Shown one piece after another: positions 1-9,929 of a DNA stretch of 64,000 nt. The notes below the pieces were generated by a model, which saw only the letters and a list, made by a program, of their open reading frames with translations, was not told where the DNA came from and made no database searches. How positions within the stretch are numbered: position 1 is the first letter of the stretch; every line of letters starts with the position of its first letter. The stretch is from Falciphora oryzae (Eukaryota; Ascomycota; Sordariomycetes; Magnaporthales; Magnaporthaceae), in NCBI GenBank assembly GCA_000733355.1, contig JNVV01000012.1:523655-587654 (forward strand). Direction: 5' to 3'. The translations under genes were made by a program, and so were the position numbers.

Positions 1-408
1 GGCAAAGGACGCCCTCGAGGGTCTATAGCCGCATATAACTCGACCAAACGCTTGCCGAGCCTACACGAGATCGCCGAGAAAGACGAGGTGCAAGAGGCGC
101 AGCCGCCCCCTTTTACAGCGCCGGCCCGACTCTTAACGGGCCCTGCCCGTGGCCGTGGCCGTCAGCCTGCCCGTGGCCGTGGCCGTGCCCGTGGCCGTGA
201 ACTTTCCTCGTCACCGGATCCCTTCCGTAGAGAGGAGGGTACTTACGAGGCCGGCACCGCCAACCCACGACGATCTGCGCGCATGATGACGAGATACGAG
301 TTTGTAGATGACGAAAAGGAGGAGATTAACTTGATTCCCATTGAATTTGAGTGCAGATTCGATGAAAAGATGGCTGAAAAGGAGGCAGATACTCGGCAGG
401 CTACATAG
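1..408 (+). CDS. C-terminal part of an unrecognised RGRG-rich protein (cut by window edge)
   Basis: The reading frame is open from base 1, so the gene starts outside the window; only about 135 residues are visible before the stop at 406-408. The visible part has a basic low-complexity block (repeats of P-A-R-G-R-G-R, coded by a short tandem GGCCGTGGCC-like DNA repeat at about 139-200), then a Ser/Pro linker and an acidic, charged tail ending in K-E-A-D-T-R-Q-A-T. RG-rich blocks are common in RNA- or DNA-binding proteins, but no domain is recognisable and I assign no function. It could equally be the tail of a transposon protein. An in-frame TTG at 52 is not a convincing start. Confidence 0.35.
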   Translation, partial: GKGRPRGSIAAYNSTKRLPSLHEIAEKDEVQEAQPPPFTAPARLLTGPARGRGRQPARGRGRARGRELSSSPDPFRREEGTYEAGTANPRRSARMMTRYEFVDDEKEEINLIPIEFECRFDEKMAEKEADTRQAT

Positions 409-627
409 GAAATCCAGGAGTGCATTGTAGTTTTGGGGGTTTAATTGAACGTTGTGCGTTGAGATACGAGTTGTTGTTGTTAATTACTTGATTGGCACAG
501 GTCTGGCATTGATGCATTCGCAATTGGCGGCGATTTGGCAGTGGTACCGAATGGAAAAGTGCTGCACTGTGGGTTCCACTATTTGCGGTCCCTCCAACAA
601 AACGTGCGGTCCTGCTAACGAAGCCCT

Positions 628-834
628 TTGGGCCTCGCGCCATGGAACGCGCGCGAGGGCGACGAGGTGGCCGTCCTGCACGGGGGGCGGACGCCGTACT
701 TGGTGCGCGAGCCGCCTGTGGCTGGGCGTCTGACGCTCGTCGGGGAGGCGTACGTGTATGGCATCATGGCCGGGGAGGCGCTCGTCGATGGTCCTGCAGG
801 GCGAGCGAGCACGCGTGTGTTACAAATCGCGTAA
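628..834 (+). pseudogene. C-terminal fragment of a HET-domain (heterokaryon incompatibility) protein
   Basis: The frame carries the typical closing segment of fungal HET proteins: a G-D-E-V-x-V-L-H-G-G-R-T-P-Y-L-V-R strand pair followed by G-E-A-Y-V-Y-G-I-M-x-G-E-A-L. In the family this short beta-rich module lies at the extreme C-terminus, several hundred residues after the HET domain, and HET proteins trigger cell death on fusion of unlike hyphae. Here nothing upstream of about 620 looks like the HET domain in any frame, so only the last 50-60 residues survive. It is read as a gene relic rather than a functional gene. The assignment rests on motif recognition alone. Confidence 0.5.
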
Positions 835-1372
835 AATTTTAGTCTCAGCGGCTCGGACATTCTCTGATATGACTGGTTACTGGTCTACGGCGGGAACCGG
901 CCTACTGCCTGCGGGAGAGAAGATGGGGTGCCTAAAGTGCATGGCCGGAGAGGCCGGAGGGGTAGTGCTTGGGCTTGACCGTCGTGGGAGGCGCCATCCC
1001 AGGTCGAGGTTGGGACTGATGCTATTGTAGACACGTAGTCGGGGGTCTGGGAGGATGATTCGCATGGTCGCCTATTGCAAGCGATAGCTGCCTGCCTACC
1101 TAGTTACCTCCCTAACTTCGGCGTCCTCTGGCCTCTAATGCATAATGACGTGGGTCGATCTATTCATGCTCGATCCCCCGTCTGATCACTATCTTCGAAA
1201 CTCAGCGAGATCTTGTAAATGGTTCGAGCGCGGTACGGCTTATCCTAGAATAACCGGAAACTATTATTAAAAGGTATCGAACATGATATCGACCATTTTT
1301 CACTCTCCAGCTTACTAAACGATCGCGTATATTATGGAACAGAAATAGTTAAGGGATCCCTTTTCTCTTTAA
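835..1372. other. Non-coding stretch, nothing recognised
   Basis: Only short open frames without codon-bias or domain signal are present, and no repeat shared with the rest of the window was seen. The segment becomes AT-richer after 1180 before a LINE tail begins. Confidence 0.5.
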
Positions 1373-1580
1373 GCGCCGGAATGCGGCCCGATGTCCGTGT
1401 GCTTTGGGTAGGCTTTTGCTTGCCTTATAGTTTGGTTTGTTAGCCGCCCCGATAGCGATATCGTAGCCTAATGTTAAGTTTAGGTAGCGCTAGCACGTCG
1501 TATGCCCTTAGGGAGGCAGGGATTGGTAGATCCCGATTAACCGACGTTAAATATACTCTTTCTCTCTCTCTCTCTCTCTC
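1373..1580 (+). repeat. 5'-truncated LINE 3' end with (TC)n tail
   Basis: This segment is the reverse complement of sequences at 5621-5860, 17950-18125 and 30600-30800: all share the block coding (in the opposite strand) V-Y-L-T-S-x-x-R-D-L-P-x-P-A-S and a block around GCGCCGGAATGCGGCCCGAT. It ends in a pure TC run at 1556-1580. At 17.9 kb the same block sits at the 3' end of a long LINE, so this is a severely 5'-truncated copy in plus orientation, the normal product of incomplete reverse transcription. Confidence 0.7.
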
Positions 1581-1840
1581 GACACTGGCGATAGAAGCGA
1601 CCAATCTGCTTGGGAAGCTGCTGTTGTAAAGCACGATGCAGGGCGCGGATCTGGTTTCGAAGCTTTCCTTTTTCTATTATTGGATTCAAAGTGTAGCATT
1701 TAATACCTGGGCTGAGCTTATTTAAACAAAACCAGGACTAAGCTTGCTTCGGATGCAGTCCATGGTAAATAGAACGCGTCTTGTTATCCCCGTTGGCTTT
1801 TCGTCTCCACACAACGGCACGTATTTTGCCCAGTGGTGTT
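1581..1840. other. 3' flank of the 7TM gene, nothing recognised
   Basis: AT-rich spacer between the LINE tail and the stop codon of the minus-strand 7TM gene; it presumably contains that gene's 3' UTR and polyadenylation site, but no clear signal was identified. Confidence 0.4.
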
Positions 1841-3562
1841 TTATACCATAGACCTGATGCTCTTCTGAGATGCCTCTTCGACCCCTAGGGATATTTCCGT
1901 GGTCCTCGTGATCCCGCGCCGCCCCCCAGTCCCCGCCACCGGCGATTCCTCCCCGCCGTAGGGCCGCTGGGTGATGATGCCGATGCTATCCCCGGAAGAC
2001 CTGCCGTCCCTGCCCCCCGCAGCCGCCACGTGTGGTCCCAGCTCCACACCGCGGCCGGCGCCAGCGTGAGCATCGTGAAAGCGTGCGTGAAAGTCCGCGG
2101 CGGCTTTAGATCGCGGGTTCGTGTGCATCTCGAACACGTCACCCCTGTCCATGGCGTCACCCTCGTGTTCATCGTACGGGTGGAGCGTTCCGCGCGTCTT
2201 GCTGTTTCTAGACGGCATCGGCCCCCTGGCGCCGCTGCTGCCTGCTTTACGCCTCGGCATGGAGCTGGTGCCGGGCCTGCCGCTGGCGTCCACGTACCTC
2301 CTAGCCGTCGTGCTTGCCAGGATCTCCTTGAACAACGGCTTCAGGCTGGGGATGGAGCCTGCAATGATAGCGACGGATATTTCGACAGTGTACCTAGGTG
2401 GCATAGCGACCATATTAGCAAATATGCTTCTCAATTTTGCGTACTATCTTTGTGTGGTGTTTGACGAACCATATAGTGATATCAGAACTGTACCACAGGG
2501 GGTCTCCCGGAAGACCTATGTTCGACACAAACACAGTCTTGACGAGCCCAGCGGCCGTGGTGCTAAATCAGGTAGAGCTTGATGTTAGCGACAACAAACG
2601 TCGAGTCGGAGGGCGAGTATTTCTTACAATAAACCGAGCGATAGGATGCCCATAACGGCACATTTGACCCTCCAATTCAGCTGTACTTTCCATAGCATGG
2701 GTATCGGCAGTACAGCGAAAAGAAAGTCTGTCCCGATAGAAAAGGAAAATCCGAAGTAGGAGGCAATAACCATATCTCCGCGGGAAAGGCACTGGCCACC
2801 GCCTGGAAAAGCTTTGTTCCATATAAACTCCATCGGCCTACATTGTAGCATTAATAGTACTAATACCATTCGTTTGTATTAATATTCTGCTGCTCGCTGG
2901 CTTGGGGAGCAGTAGGTATGCAGGATTTGATAAACTTACGGGTTCCCACCAGAGTCGAAAGTGCGGTTGCTCCCAGGAGAGCCCAAATGAACCAGGTAAA
3001 AAATTTGGATGGAGCAACCCTAAGGAGGAAAAGACCGACGCTGAGTTTCGCCAGCCCCAGGGCGATTAGGGAAACCGGCTGGCTCGCAAAGTTTACGTGC
3101 AAAGCTTTGGGGAAATCCGCCGGCGTGATGTACTCGATGTGACGGCCGACCCCCAAACGCACCTCGGGGACAATGATCATCATCAATGCTAGAAGTAAAA
3201 CCTGTATTATAATATGGATGAAACGGACAAGCCGTTGTCAGCCGGTGTACCCACCCGGGGACAGCATGGGTGAATTTCTGGTCTTGATCGATATATGACC
3301 GAGGGCAAGCAAACGCAACGAAGAAAAAGGAAGGAGATTGACGAGCCGCGGCACTGATCATGACGTAGTCCTCAACACAGACCTTGCTGAAGAACTTAAT
3401 CCTAACCCAGATCCGCAAGCCCACGATGACCACGGCCAAGGCGACGAACGTGCCACATGCTCCCAGTATTTCAGGGCCTCTGTTTACGTTCTCGCGCTCC
3501 CCCGGGAGGAAGATCTTGAACGGCGGCGGAGGCGGCCCCGGCGGTGCGGTGGAGTTGCCCAT
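1841..3562 (-). CDS. Fungal rhodopsin-domain (PTH11-like) seven-helix membrane protein, paralog 1
   Basis: Five exons give 451 residues: 3347-3562, 2940-3201, 2628-2859, 2470-2562, 1841-2393. The N-terminus is short and Pro-rich, with F-K-I-F-L-P-G-E-R before helix 1. Family hallmarks follow in order: L-R-I-W-V-R after helix 1, E-D-Y-V-M-I, G-R-H-I-E-Y-I, K-L-S-V-G-L-F-L-L-R, M-E-F-I-W-N-K with P-G-G-G-Q-C, the run A-V-L-P-I-P-M-L-W-K-V-Q-L-N-W-R, and W-Y-T-V-E-I with S-I-P-S-L-K-P-L-F in helix 7. A 170-residue hydrophilic Ser/Arg-rich cytoplasmic tail follows. Such proteins sit in the plasma membrane or endomembranes as orphan GPCR-like sensors; the ligand is unknown. The start was chosen because the paralog at 11860-13646 begins at the same place relative to the motifs. 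Introns 2-4 have GT-AG ends; intron 1 (3202-3346) would need a GC donor, so this copy may splice poorly. Confidence 0.8.
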
Positions 3563-4695
3563 TTTCCACCCCAGGCCGGGCTCGGCCGGAGTGGAAAATA
3601 CGGGTTGGATCGTCGTTCGGGGCCCTCCTGTCTAGGCTGTCGGATATGGACCGCGACGGGGAGACCGTCTGTTTGCAGGAGCCGTATCTTAGGTTTCCAT
3701 GAAAAGGAATCAGCGAGGCCCAGATTCTGGCAGACACTGCTTCTTTTTTTATTATCTGAGGAACACGCCTATAACTGCTGACATGTCCCATACTGTCCGT
3801 CCACACGCCACCTTCCCCATCCGTGCATCTCTTCCCCCTCCCGTCAGCCCTTCTAGGGGTTTCTAGCCAAAAGCCAAGAGCAAACTGCGCGGGTTGTTGA
3901 AAGTTCAGACTACAATTTAATGCCACTTTTGGCCAAGATTGAGGCGCCGATAGTTTGGCGCTCCCTATTTGACTGAAATTGGGTGACATCTACGAGTGGA
4001 CGTGGTGGAGTGGGCCGTGTGGCTTTTGTGGCTTTCGCAGCACACTGGTCTATCAACCCGAAGGCTGAGGGGAAAGCGGGGTATGGGCAGCCACGAAGTG
4101 GGACGCCACCGCCAAGCACAACTTTGACCAATCACACAACACACATAACTTCGCCCTCAAACCCTTGAAGTTGACAGCCCACAGACATCTACCCTCCCCG
4201 CAAACGCCACAAAGCCCACAAAGCCAAGCCCGCCGCATCTAGACTTCCTTCAATCAATCAAGAGGCTTTTGGGTTTGACCGCCCGAGACTAGGGCCCCGA
4301 TCCTTTGAGTCTCAGTGCCTGAGACTAGGTCCCCGGGCGGGGAGCATTTGAGCCACTCAACCACAGCAAAGCACCGTCCACGACCAGGCGTTCGATTACC
4401 CCTTCAGCGTCGCAATGGCGCGCACCAGGTTTTAGCGCGATTGGACTGCCGGCGATAACGGCTGGCATGGCGCACGAGAAGATGGCAGGATCCTGAGTCG
4501 CATTTACCGATCGTGCAGAAACGCTGAAAACAAAACTGCCTGCTTGTGTGCGCGCTTTTTTCTCATCCCCCTTTTCTAACGCACCCACGGGCGGGCGTCA
4601 GCGCTGCCGTCGCAGTGACCAAATCCCATGCAGTGGTGTAGTGTGCCCGGGTAAAAAGCGTATAAAAGGAAAACGCTACAAAACCTCCTAAACGA
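3563..4695. other. Intergenic region, nothing recognised
   Basis: This should hold the promoter of the minus-strand 7TM gene (its first ATG is at 3562), but no clear TATA box or other motif stands out. Short frames are scattered and show no domain. A direct echo of G-A-G-A-C-T-A-G-G is present near 4287 and 4320. Confidence 0.4.
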
Positions 4696-5136
4696 GAAGG
4701 CATTCCTCCTCTTCTCGATGGCAGCAAAATGCTCAGAGGTCTGGGGCTGGGGGCAGGATTCGTTGCCGGCGATCAGCAGGAGGGCGACGTCCATAACCGT
4801 GGCTCCCGACAACATGGTGCTCATGAGAATATCGTGACCGGGGCAGTCGACGGAGCCACGACACAACGAGGTAGCGTTGAAAGATGCTCACGCGGAATGG
4901 GCATAGCAGCATGGTGCATGGCGGCGGGCGCTGCAAGCAAGACTTACGAGGCACGTCCGAGCAGGCGGTAAGTTCCCTCGCAGCTGTCCTTCTCGCGGGG
5001 GGGTTTCGACCTCCTTTTCGCTCTTGTAGCTCCGGAAGGCGCTGGGCCGGGGGCACTCCGGGTTGTCGCACCTGTAGATCTTGGCATTGGCGTAACCCAG
5101 CTTGATGGTGACGTTGCGGATCAGTTGTGCTCGCAA
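4696..5136 (-). pseudogene. Fragment of translation initiation factor eIF2 gamma subunit
   Basis: Two blocks match the GTPase domain of eIF2-gamma. The first (5136 to about 4950) reads [20 protein letters not shown] then P-E-C-P-R-P and R-S-Y-K-S, the zinc-ribbon insert and its lead-in. The second (about 4850-4696) holds the G3 motif D-C-P-G-H-D-I-L followed by [18 protein letters not shown]. eIF2-gamma delivers initiator tRNA to the small ribosomal subunit. Here a single-base shift disrupts the zinc-ribbon part, the G1 P-loop upstream and everything after the T-S-E-H segment are missing, and the blocks are separated by about 100 bp beginning with an intron-like GTAAGT donor at 4947. The remnant therefore looks like a duplicated genomic segment rather than a processed retrocopy. 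It cannot encode a working factor. Confidence 0.75.
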
Positions 5137-5620
5137 TCAATCTGAATTGGAAAGGCGCCCTTTCAATGTTTCTGAAATCGTAGATTAGCCTCCTCCGAAG
5201 GCGTGCGCAAGAACAAGCACCATGCATGCCCAACCCATACTTGAGCAGTAGCAGACGCCAAACCAACAGCCACCAAGGAGGACGGCCGAGCGATCGACCA
5301 CGCCCTGCGGAGACGAGAGCAGAATAGGTGCCACAAAACTTGAACCCCCATTGGGCCGGGCTCCACTTGCCGTCCGTGTGCTGCTTGATGGCGCCTCCGA
5401 AAAGGCGCGCGGCTGACGAAATCCTGCCCATGGCGTCCTCTCCCGCCGCTTGGGGGAAACGAGTGGGCGCGCTCGCGCACCTTTTGACCAGTGCAACTAA
5501 AAGCATGTGGCTTGGGCCATGGAGCGATCACGGGCAAGATCACATGACGTCAACCCCGGATCGACGGGAATCCGCCCTGCGCGGATGGAGCCCCGTCCAC
5601 CCCCGCCGCAACTTTTACTC
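5137..5620. other. Spacer with open frames but no recognised gene
   Basis: A minus-strand frame stays open to 5506 but shows no recognisable domain, and its part over 4733-5136 is an out-of-frame shadow of the eIF2-gamma relic. No shared repeat was seen. Confidence 0.35.
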
Positions 5621-5960
5621 GAGGAGGAGAGAGAGAGTGTGTGAGTGAGTGAGTATATTCAACGCCGGTAAGTCGGGATCTACCAGCCCCTGCCTCCCAG
5701 GGGGCATACGACGTGCTAGCGCTACCTAAGCTTATCTACACCAGGCTATAGTGCTGCTATCGAAGCGGCTAACAAATTAAACCCGAAGGTACACGGAGGT
5801 CGGGCCGCATTCCGGCGCTCCTTGTTGGTGAGCGGGCGATCGGCAGTAGGGTGTAAAGACGCCGGGGCGTTGTAAGCGCAGCGGGTGGCAGTAATGCGTT
5901 CGGCCGGCGAGTATGCCGGGTTAAAAGAAAGGCCGGGTTTGGGCAGCCACGGCCTGAGTT
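5621..5960 (-). repeat. 5'-truncated LINE 3' end, minus orientation
   Basis: It begins with a GA/GTGA microsatellite (5621-5653), then the conserved LINE-tail block (GTAAGTCGGGATCTACCAGC, then GGGGGCATACGACGTGCTAG) and continues into the GGCCGGCGAGTATGCCGGGT segment that also follows the tail at 18196 and 31183. Homology fades near 5960. It is an independent truncated insertion of the family that is long at 17.9-30.6 kb. Confidence 0.65.
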
Positions 5961-6511
5961 TGTGCCCAAAGGGAAATAAGCTGCCACCAGCAGGTACATT
6001 GTGCCATTGATCTTGGTGTGTTCCGGTGCACGGGCTGGTTGGGCAAGTCGCAAGCCTGGAGACTGAGCACTAGCGTCCGTACTGGTCAGCACTAACAGCC
6101 CAGCTTCAGGACCACTTCTGGGACCGGATGCTGCGAAGATGTTTCCAAAAACCTCGATCCAAGCGATAACTCAATTTTTTAAATGCAAAATCGTTAAATG
6201 GAAGGCAAGACTTTCCGGAGAGTGGCGTTTCATCCGAATGCATCTGGTCGGCTCTTTCAAGTAACCCGAGTACGCGGGCAGACGTTTGACATCGGAAGGG
6301 CGCGGGCAAGGGGGAAAAAAAATGCAAGGGGTGCACTGTGTTCATCGCCAAATCCTCGTCCCCACATTGCCAGCCTCCCTTGAGTCACCCAACACCGCCG
6401 ATGTCTTCTCTGGTCGTCCTTTCCACCAGCTTTGATTCATTTGTCGCCATTTTCCATAGTCTAATTTACCACAGGTGTACAACTTACGGAGGAAGCACAG
6501 CACAGACAATA
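5961..6511. other. Upstream region of the MFS gene
   Basis: No gene is recognised. The last 170 bases before the ATG at 6512 are CA/CT-rich (around 6366-6500), as is common for fungal core promoters and leaders, but no clear TATA box stands out. Confidence 0.35.
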
Positions 6512-8344
6512 ATGAACGCGGCGCTCGCAGACGAGACGGATCCCTTGCTTGGGGCGGTCGCCGCGGGCCGAGATCAGCATGCCGTGACTAGCCCCGATGC
6601 GGCGCCTGAGCAGGGCTCCGTAACCGGGGACGAAGCCGTGGAGTTCGACCCGAAGGGTGACGACCCGGAAGACCCCATGAACTGGTCGCCCGCTTACAAG
6701 TGGTTTATCGTGGGCCTACTTGCCCTCATGGCATTCTGCATGTAAGGTTTCTTTTTCTGACCGCCCGCCGGTTCAACCCTTTCTGTGAGGGGGACGGTCC
6801 CCCTCTTCGTCCTGTCGCCACTGCATCCTTCTTGACAAGACACATCGCATTTCTGACCCATTCCGTTATATGCCATCCGCCACCCGCGGCTGCGCGCAAA
6901 CAAAACACCACGTCGTCGTAGAACATTCACCTGCATCTCCGCCGTGCCCGTCGCGTCGCGTATCGTCCGGGACCTTGATGGCAGCAGCGGCGATGACGAT
7001 GGCGGGAGTGACGACACGGCCGCGGCGGCCAGCGCGGCGCTTCTCGTGACCATCTGGGAGCTGGGCGAGGCTGCAGGCCCCTTACTGATCGCGCCCCTTT
7101 CCGAGATGCACGGCCGCTGGCCCGTCGTCAACGTGGCTAACTGCCTCTTCGTCGGCGCCACCGCCCTCGCCGCACTCTCCCAGCGCACCAAGGTTTTTAT
7201 CGCCGCCCGCGCCCTGACAGGCCTTTCCGTCGCCGCCAACGTCCTCAACCCGGCCATCGTCGGCGACATGTTCCCGCGCGAGGGCCGCGGCGCCGCCATG
7301 AGCGCCTGTATGCTCGCCCCCTTGCTCGGCGGCGCCGTCGGGCCTGCGATTAGTGGCGCAGTGGCGCAGACCCTCGGCTGGCGAAGCGTCGTCTGGTTCA
7401 GCGTCGGGTTCGCCGCCTTCTGCGAGCTCTTGTTCTTGCTCTTCTTCAGAGAGACGTACGGGCCTGTAATTCTGCGGCGCAGGGCCGCACAGCTCCGGCG
7501 GGCGGAGCGCAAACACAGCAACGTAGACAGCAGCGCACGCGGGGATTACGAGCGCCCGCCTCAACCAGAGGTGCATCCTAAGGACGATGGGCACGAGCTC
7601 CAGCAGCTTTCCGAGGCCATCCTGCGGCCGGCCGTCGTGCTGTCCGGATCCGGGGTCCTGATGGCCGTCTCGCTCTTCAACGCCGTGGTGTTTGCGTACT
7701 ACTACGTCATATCTGTCTCGCTGCCCTCACTGCTGGCGAGCAAGTATGGGATGACGCCCGCGGGCACTGGGTCTGCTCTATTGGCCTTCAGTTAGTCTTC
7801 CCTCCCCCGCATTCAATCCTTTGCGATCCAGCTAACAATCCCTTTAGCCAGCGGCGATTTAGTGGGACTCTTTATCCTCAACCAGACGCTTGACCGCCTG
7901 TACGTGCGGCTCCGCGACTCCCACGGCGGAGTCGGCCAGCCTGAGTACCGCCTCCCCATCGCCGCGGCGGGAGGCCTACTGATGCCGTTGGCGATTCTGT
8001 CCTACGGCTGGGCGGCGGAGCTGGCGGTGCCCCTGCCACTGCTGCTGCTGACGACAACTTTCCTCGGCTTCTGTGTCCTGCTGGGCTCGCTGCCCATGAC
8101 AGCCTACGTCGTGGACGCGTTCGGCGACTACTCGGCCTCGGCGCTGACGGGCCTCATGGTCGGCCGCTGCCTCGTGGCCACGTTCCTGCCCATGGCCGTC
8201 GCGCCACTGACCGCGCGCCTAGGCTGGGGCTGGGGGCTCGGCGTGCTCGCGGCCCTGAGTCTAGCCCTGGCGCCCATCCCGCTGCTGATCCTGCGGTACG
8301 GGCCGAGCTGGCGGATGCGGTCCAAGTACACCAAGGACGCTTGA
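6512..8344 (+). CDS. Major facilitator superfamily transporter, DHA1-type drug:H+ antiporter family
   Basis: Three exons (6512-6741, 6922-7790, 7848-8344) join in frame to 531 residues, the usual size for this family; both introns (180 and 57 bp) have GT...AG ends. The hydrophilic N-terminus ends in F-D-P-K-G-D-D-P-E-D-P-M-N-W-S, the signature that precedes helix 1 in fungal multidrug MFS proteins. Helices 1-6 include P-L-S-E-M-H-G-R-W-P-V between helices 2 and 3 (motif A position) and L-A-P-L-L-G-G-A-V-G-P near helix 5 (motif C position). A charged loop of about 60 residues separates the two halves; six more helices follow, and the C-terminus is short and basic. It should act in the plasma membrane, exporting small hydrophobic compounds or a metabolite by proton antiport; the substrate cannot be told from sequence. 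The loop after helix 1 is unusually Asp/Gly/Ser-rich. No RIP-like damage. Confidence 0.88.
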
Positions 8345-8853
8345 GGAGCGGTTCTGTGCGAGTGATGGGGGTATCAACTACCCCAAGGAGTTTTGGACGT
8401 TGTGAACTCCTAGTATGGAAATTAGCTGTCGCTGGATGCGAAAAACCTGAGTAGCCAGGGAGTCGAAATCAATCAGTGACCGTCCCTCCTTGTCGTCCCA
8501 TTCGTCACTTGCCTCGAGATGTTAGCGCTGCCACCCACTGTGCGTGTTGCTGACCAACCATCGAGCCTCCTGACACCAGACCGGATCAGGCCCAAACTCC
8601 GGGCCTAAACGCCGACGGTGACGCCTGTAATCGTAGGCATTTCGCAGCCTGGGAATCCACATACTGCAATAATCAGCAGGCTCCGATATCGACCTGTTGC
8701 GGCTCAACCACCACCGGCGAGATTAAAACCGTCGATCGACCCATCGATCCAGACGTGTAGGAAACCTTCCTCTATCCCAAGACCCCGCGCAGCTCTATCA
8801 CAAACACCTATAGCCATTGAGCCACTCAGGATTAATCCCATCACCCCAAGACA
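8345..8853. other. Spacer between MFS gene and SDR remnant
   Basis: It holds the 3' region of the transporter and the upstream region of the SDR remnant. No domain, repeat or RNA gene was recognised. Confidence 0.4.
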
Positions 8854-9285
8854 ATGACCGCAAACGTGGCCAAGACGGTTGTCGCAACCGGGGTCACATC
8901 TGGTCTGGTGAGATCTCCTCGTTTGTCAAAATATCTCATGCCAGAAACAAACGGCCACCAGTAGATCTGATCACTGACAAACACCCCCACCAACAAAGGG
9001 CTTCGAGGCGGTCAGGCAGCTCCTGTCGCAGGCGCAGCAGCCGTACCGCCTGATCCTGGGCGCGCGCGACGCGGCCCACGCCCAGGCCGATTTTGACGCC
9101 CTCGGCTTCGACGCCTCGCGCCACAGCCTGACGGCCCTGCCGCTCGAGCTGTCGGACCTGCGGGCCGTGCGCGCCTTGGCGCGGCGCTCCCGCGAGGGGT
9201 TAGGAATCGCCCGCCTCGACTACCTCTTGATCAACGCCGCCGTCGCCTGGCCGGCCGACAGGTGCGGCGCGCAGGCTCGAGGTGG
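8854..9285 (+). pseudogene. N-terminal half of a short-chain dehydrogenase/reductase (SDR), truncated
   Basis: Exon 1 (8854-8907) codes an 18-residue start ending T-G-V-T-S-G-L; a 91-bp GT-AG intron (8908-8998) splits the cofactor motif exactly before the next Gly, and exon 2 (from 8999) continues G-F-E-A-V-R-Q-L-L. Together they give the T-G-x-x-x-G-x-G dinucleotide-binding loop. Further along are I-L-G-A-R (NADP-type second strand) and D-Y-L-L-I-N-A-A (the N-A-A-G-like motif after strand 4). Homology stops near 9285; the Ser and Y-x-x-x-K catalytic residues expected 60-80 residues later are absent in all frames, and unrelated sequence follows. The remnant would bind cofactor at best and cannot catalyse a reaction. 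It resembles the retinol/protochlorophyllide reductase-like branch. Confidence 0.7.
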
Positions 9286-9583
9286 TGTGATTCGTATCTT
9301 GTCAACCATCTCTGTGCGTAGCAGCCCGCCTCGTGGTCTATTACGGAAAAACTCACCGGAAGTGGCGCCATTGTTAAGGGGCTTGATATTTGCTCGTCCG
9401 CACATGGTTTTGGTATGCAATTCGGAGCGCTTAGCAAGACCAGCCATTCTTTTAGGGCTAATGGGCACCTTAACACCACGGCGTGACGCGAACATGACGC
9501 AATCTACCTTTATTTAGGTCTACGAATTGCAAACAAACCATTTGCGTCGTTTCAACCACAGTTCCTGTATTTGCGTCGAGTTA
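9286..9583. other. Unrelated sequence abutting the broken SDR gene
   Basis: Minus-strand frames (for example 9495-9220) stay open across the junction with the SDR remnant but show no domain I can name. The abrupt loss of SDR homology here, followed by a long GA tract, suggests an insertion or rearrangement breakpoint. Confidence 0.35.
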
Positions 9584-9587
9584 GCAG

Positions 9588-9623
<36 letters not shown>
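9584..9623. repeat. (GA)n microsatellite
   Basis: A run of about 18 GA units. Unlike the GA runs at 5.6, 17.9 and 30.6 kb it is not followed by the LINE-tail block, so it is an ordinary microsatellite, or a tail whose element has been lost. Confidence 0.8.
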
Positions 9624-9626
<3 letters not shown>

Positions 9627-9741
9627 GAAATCGACTTTCGAGAGTGTTTAGTCGAAATGTTAAATCCTGGTCTCATGCTTTGCTGGAGTCAAGCAAAACA
9701 GGCCCTTGGCCGATATGGCGTACAGGAGAGCCGGGAATGTC

Positions 9742-9750
9742 TATATAAAG
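9742..9750 (+). promoter_or_regulatory. TATA-box-like site of a promoter without its gene
   Basis: TATATAAAG is followed, about 40 bp on, by a CA/CT-rich leader-like stretch (9780-9868) and an ATG at 9869 whose frame closes after fewer than 20 codons. The layout is that of a fungal core promoter and 5' leader whose coding region has been lost. Confidence 0.3.
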
Positions 9751-9929
9751 GAGGGGAGTCCGCCAAATTCTTCGCCATTTTTCACAGCAGCAAGCAGTAA
9801 GCGCATTCCTGCCAGCGTCTCGTCTCAGTTTACCTCTCGACAGCACAAGAAGCATACCCTCATCCGCGATGAAAGTTCGCCGCCGTCATCTCCCTTGGAA
9901 GTTACCCAGTTATGGCGCCTTTTAGGAAC

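Noticed and set aside
4733..5506. 257-codon minus-strand frame
   Set aside because: It runs out of frame with the eIF2-gamma blocks, and its composition is that of a GC-rich shadow.
6694..7594. Minus-strand frames of 275 and 170 codons over the MFS gene
   Set aside because: Antisense shadows of a transporter with clear motifs and consistent splicing on the plus strand.
9584..9623. GA tract as another LINE tail
   Set aside because: The conserved block that follows every other GA tail is absent on both sides.
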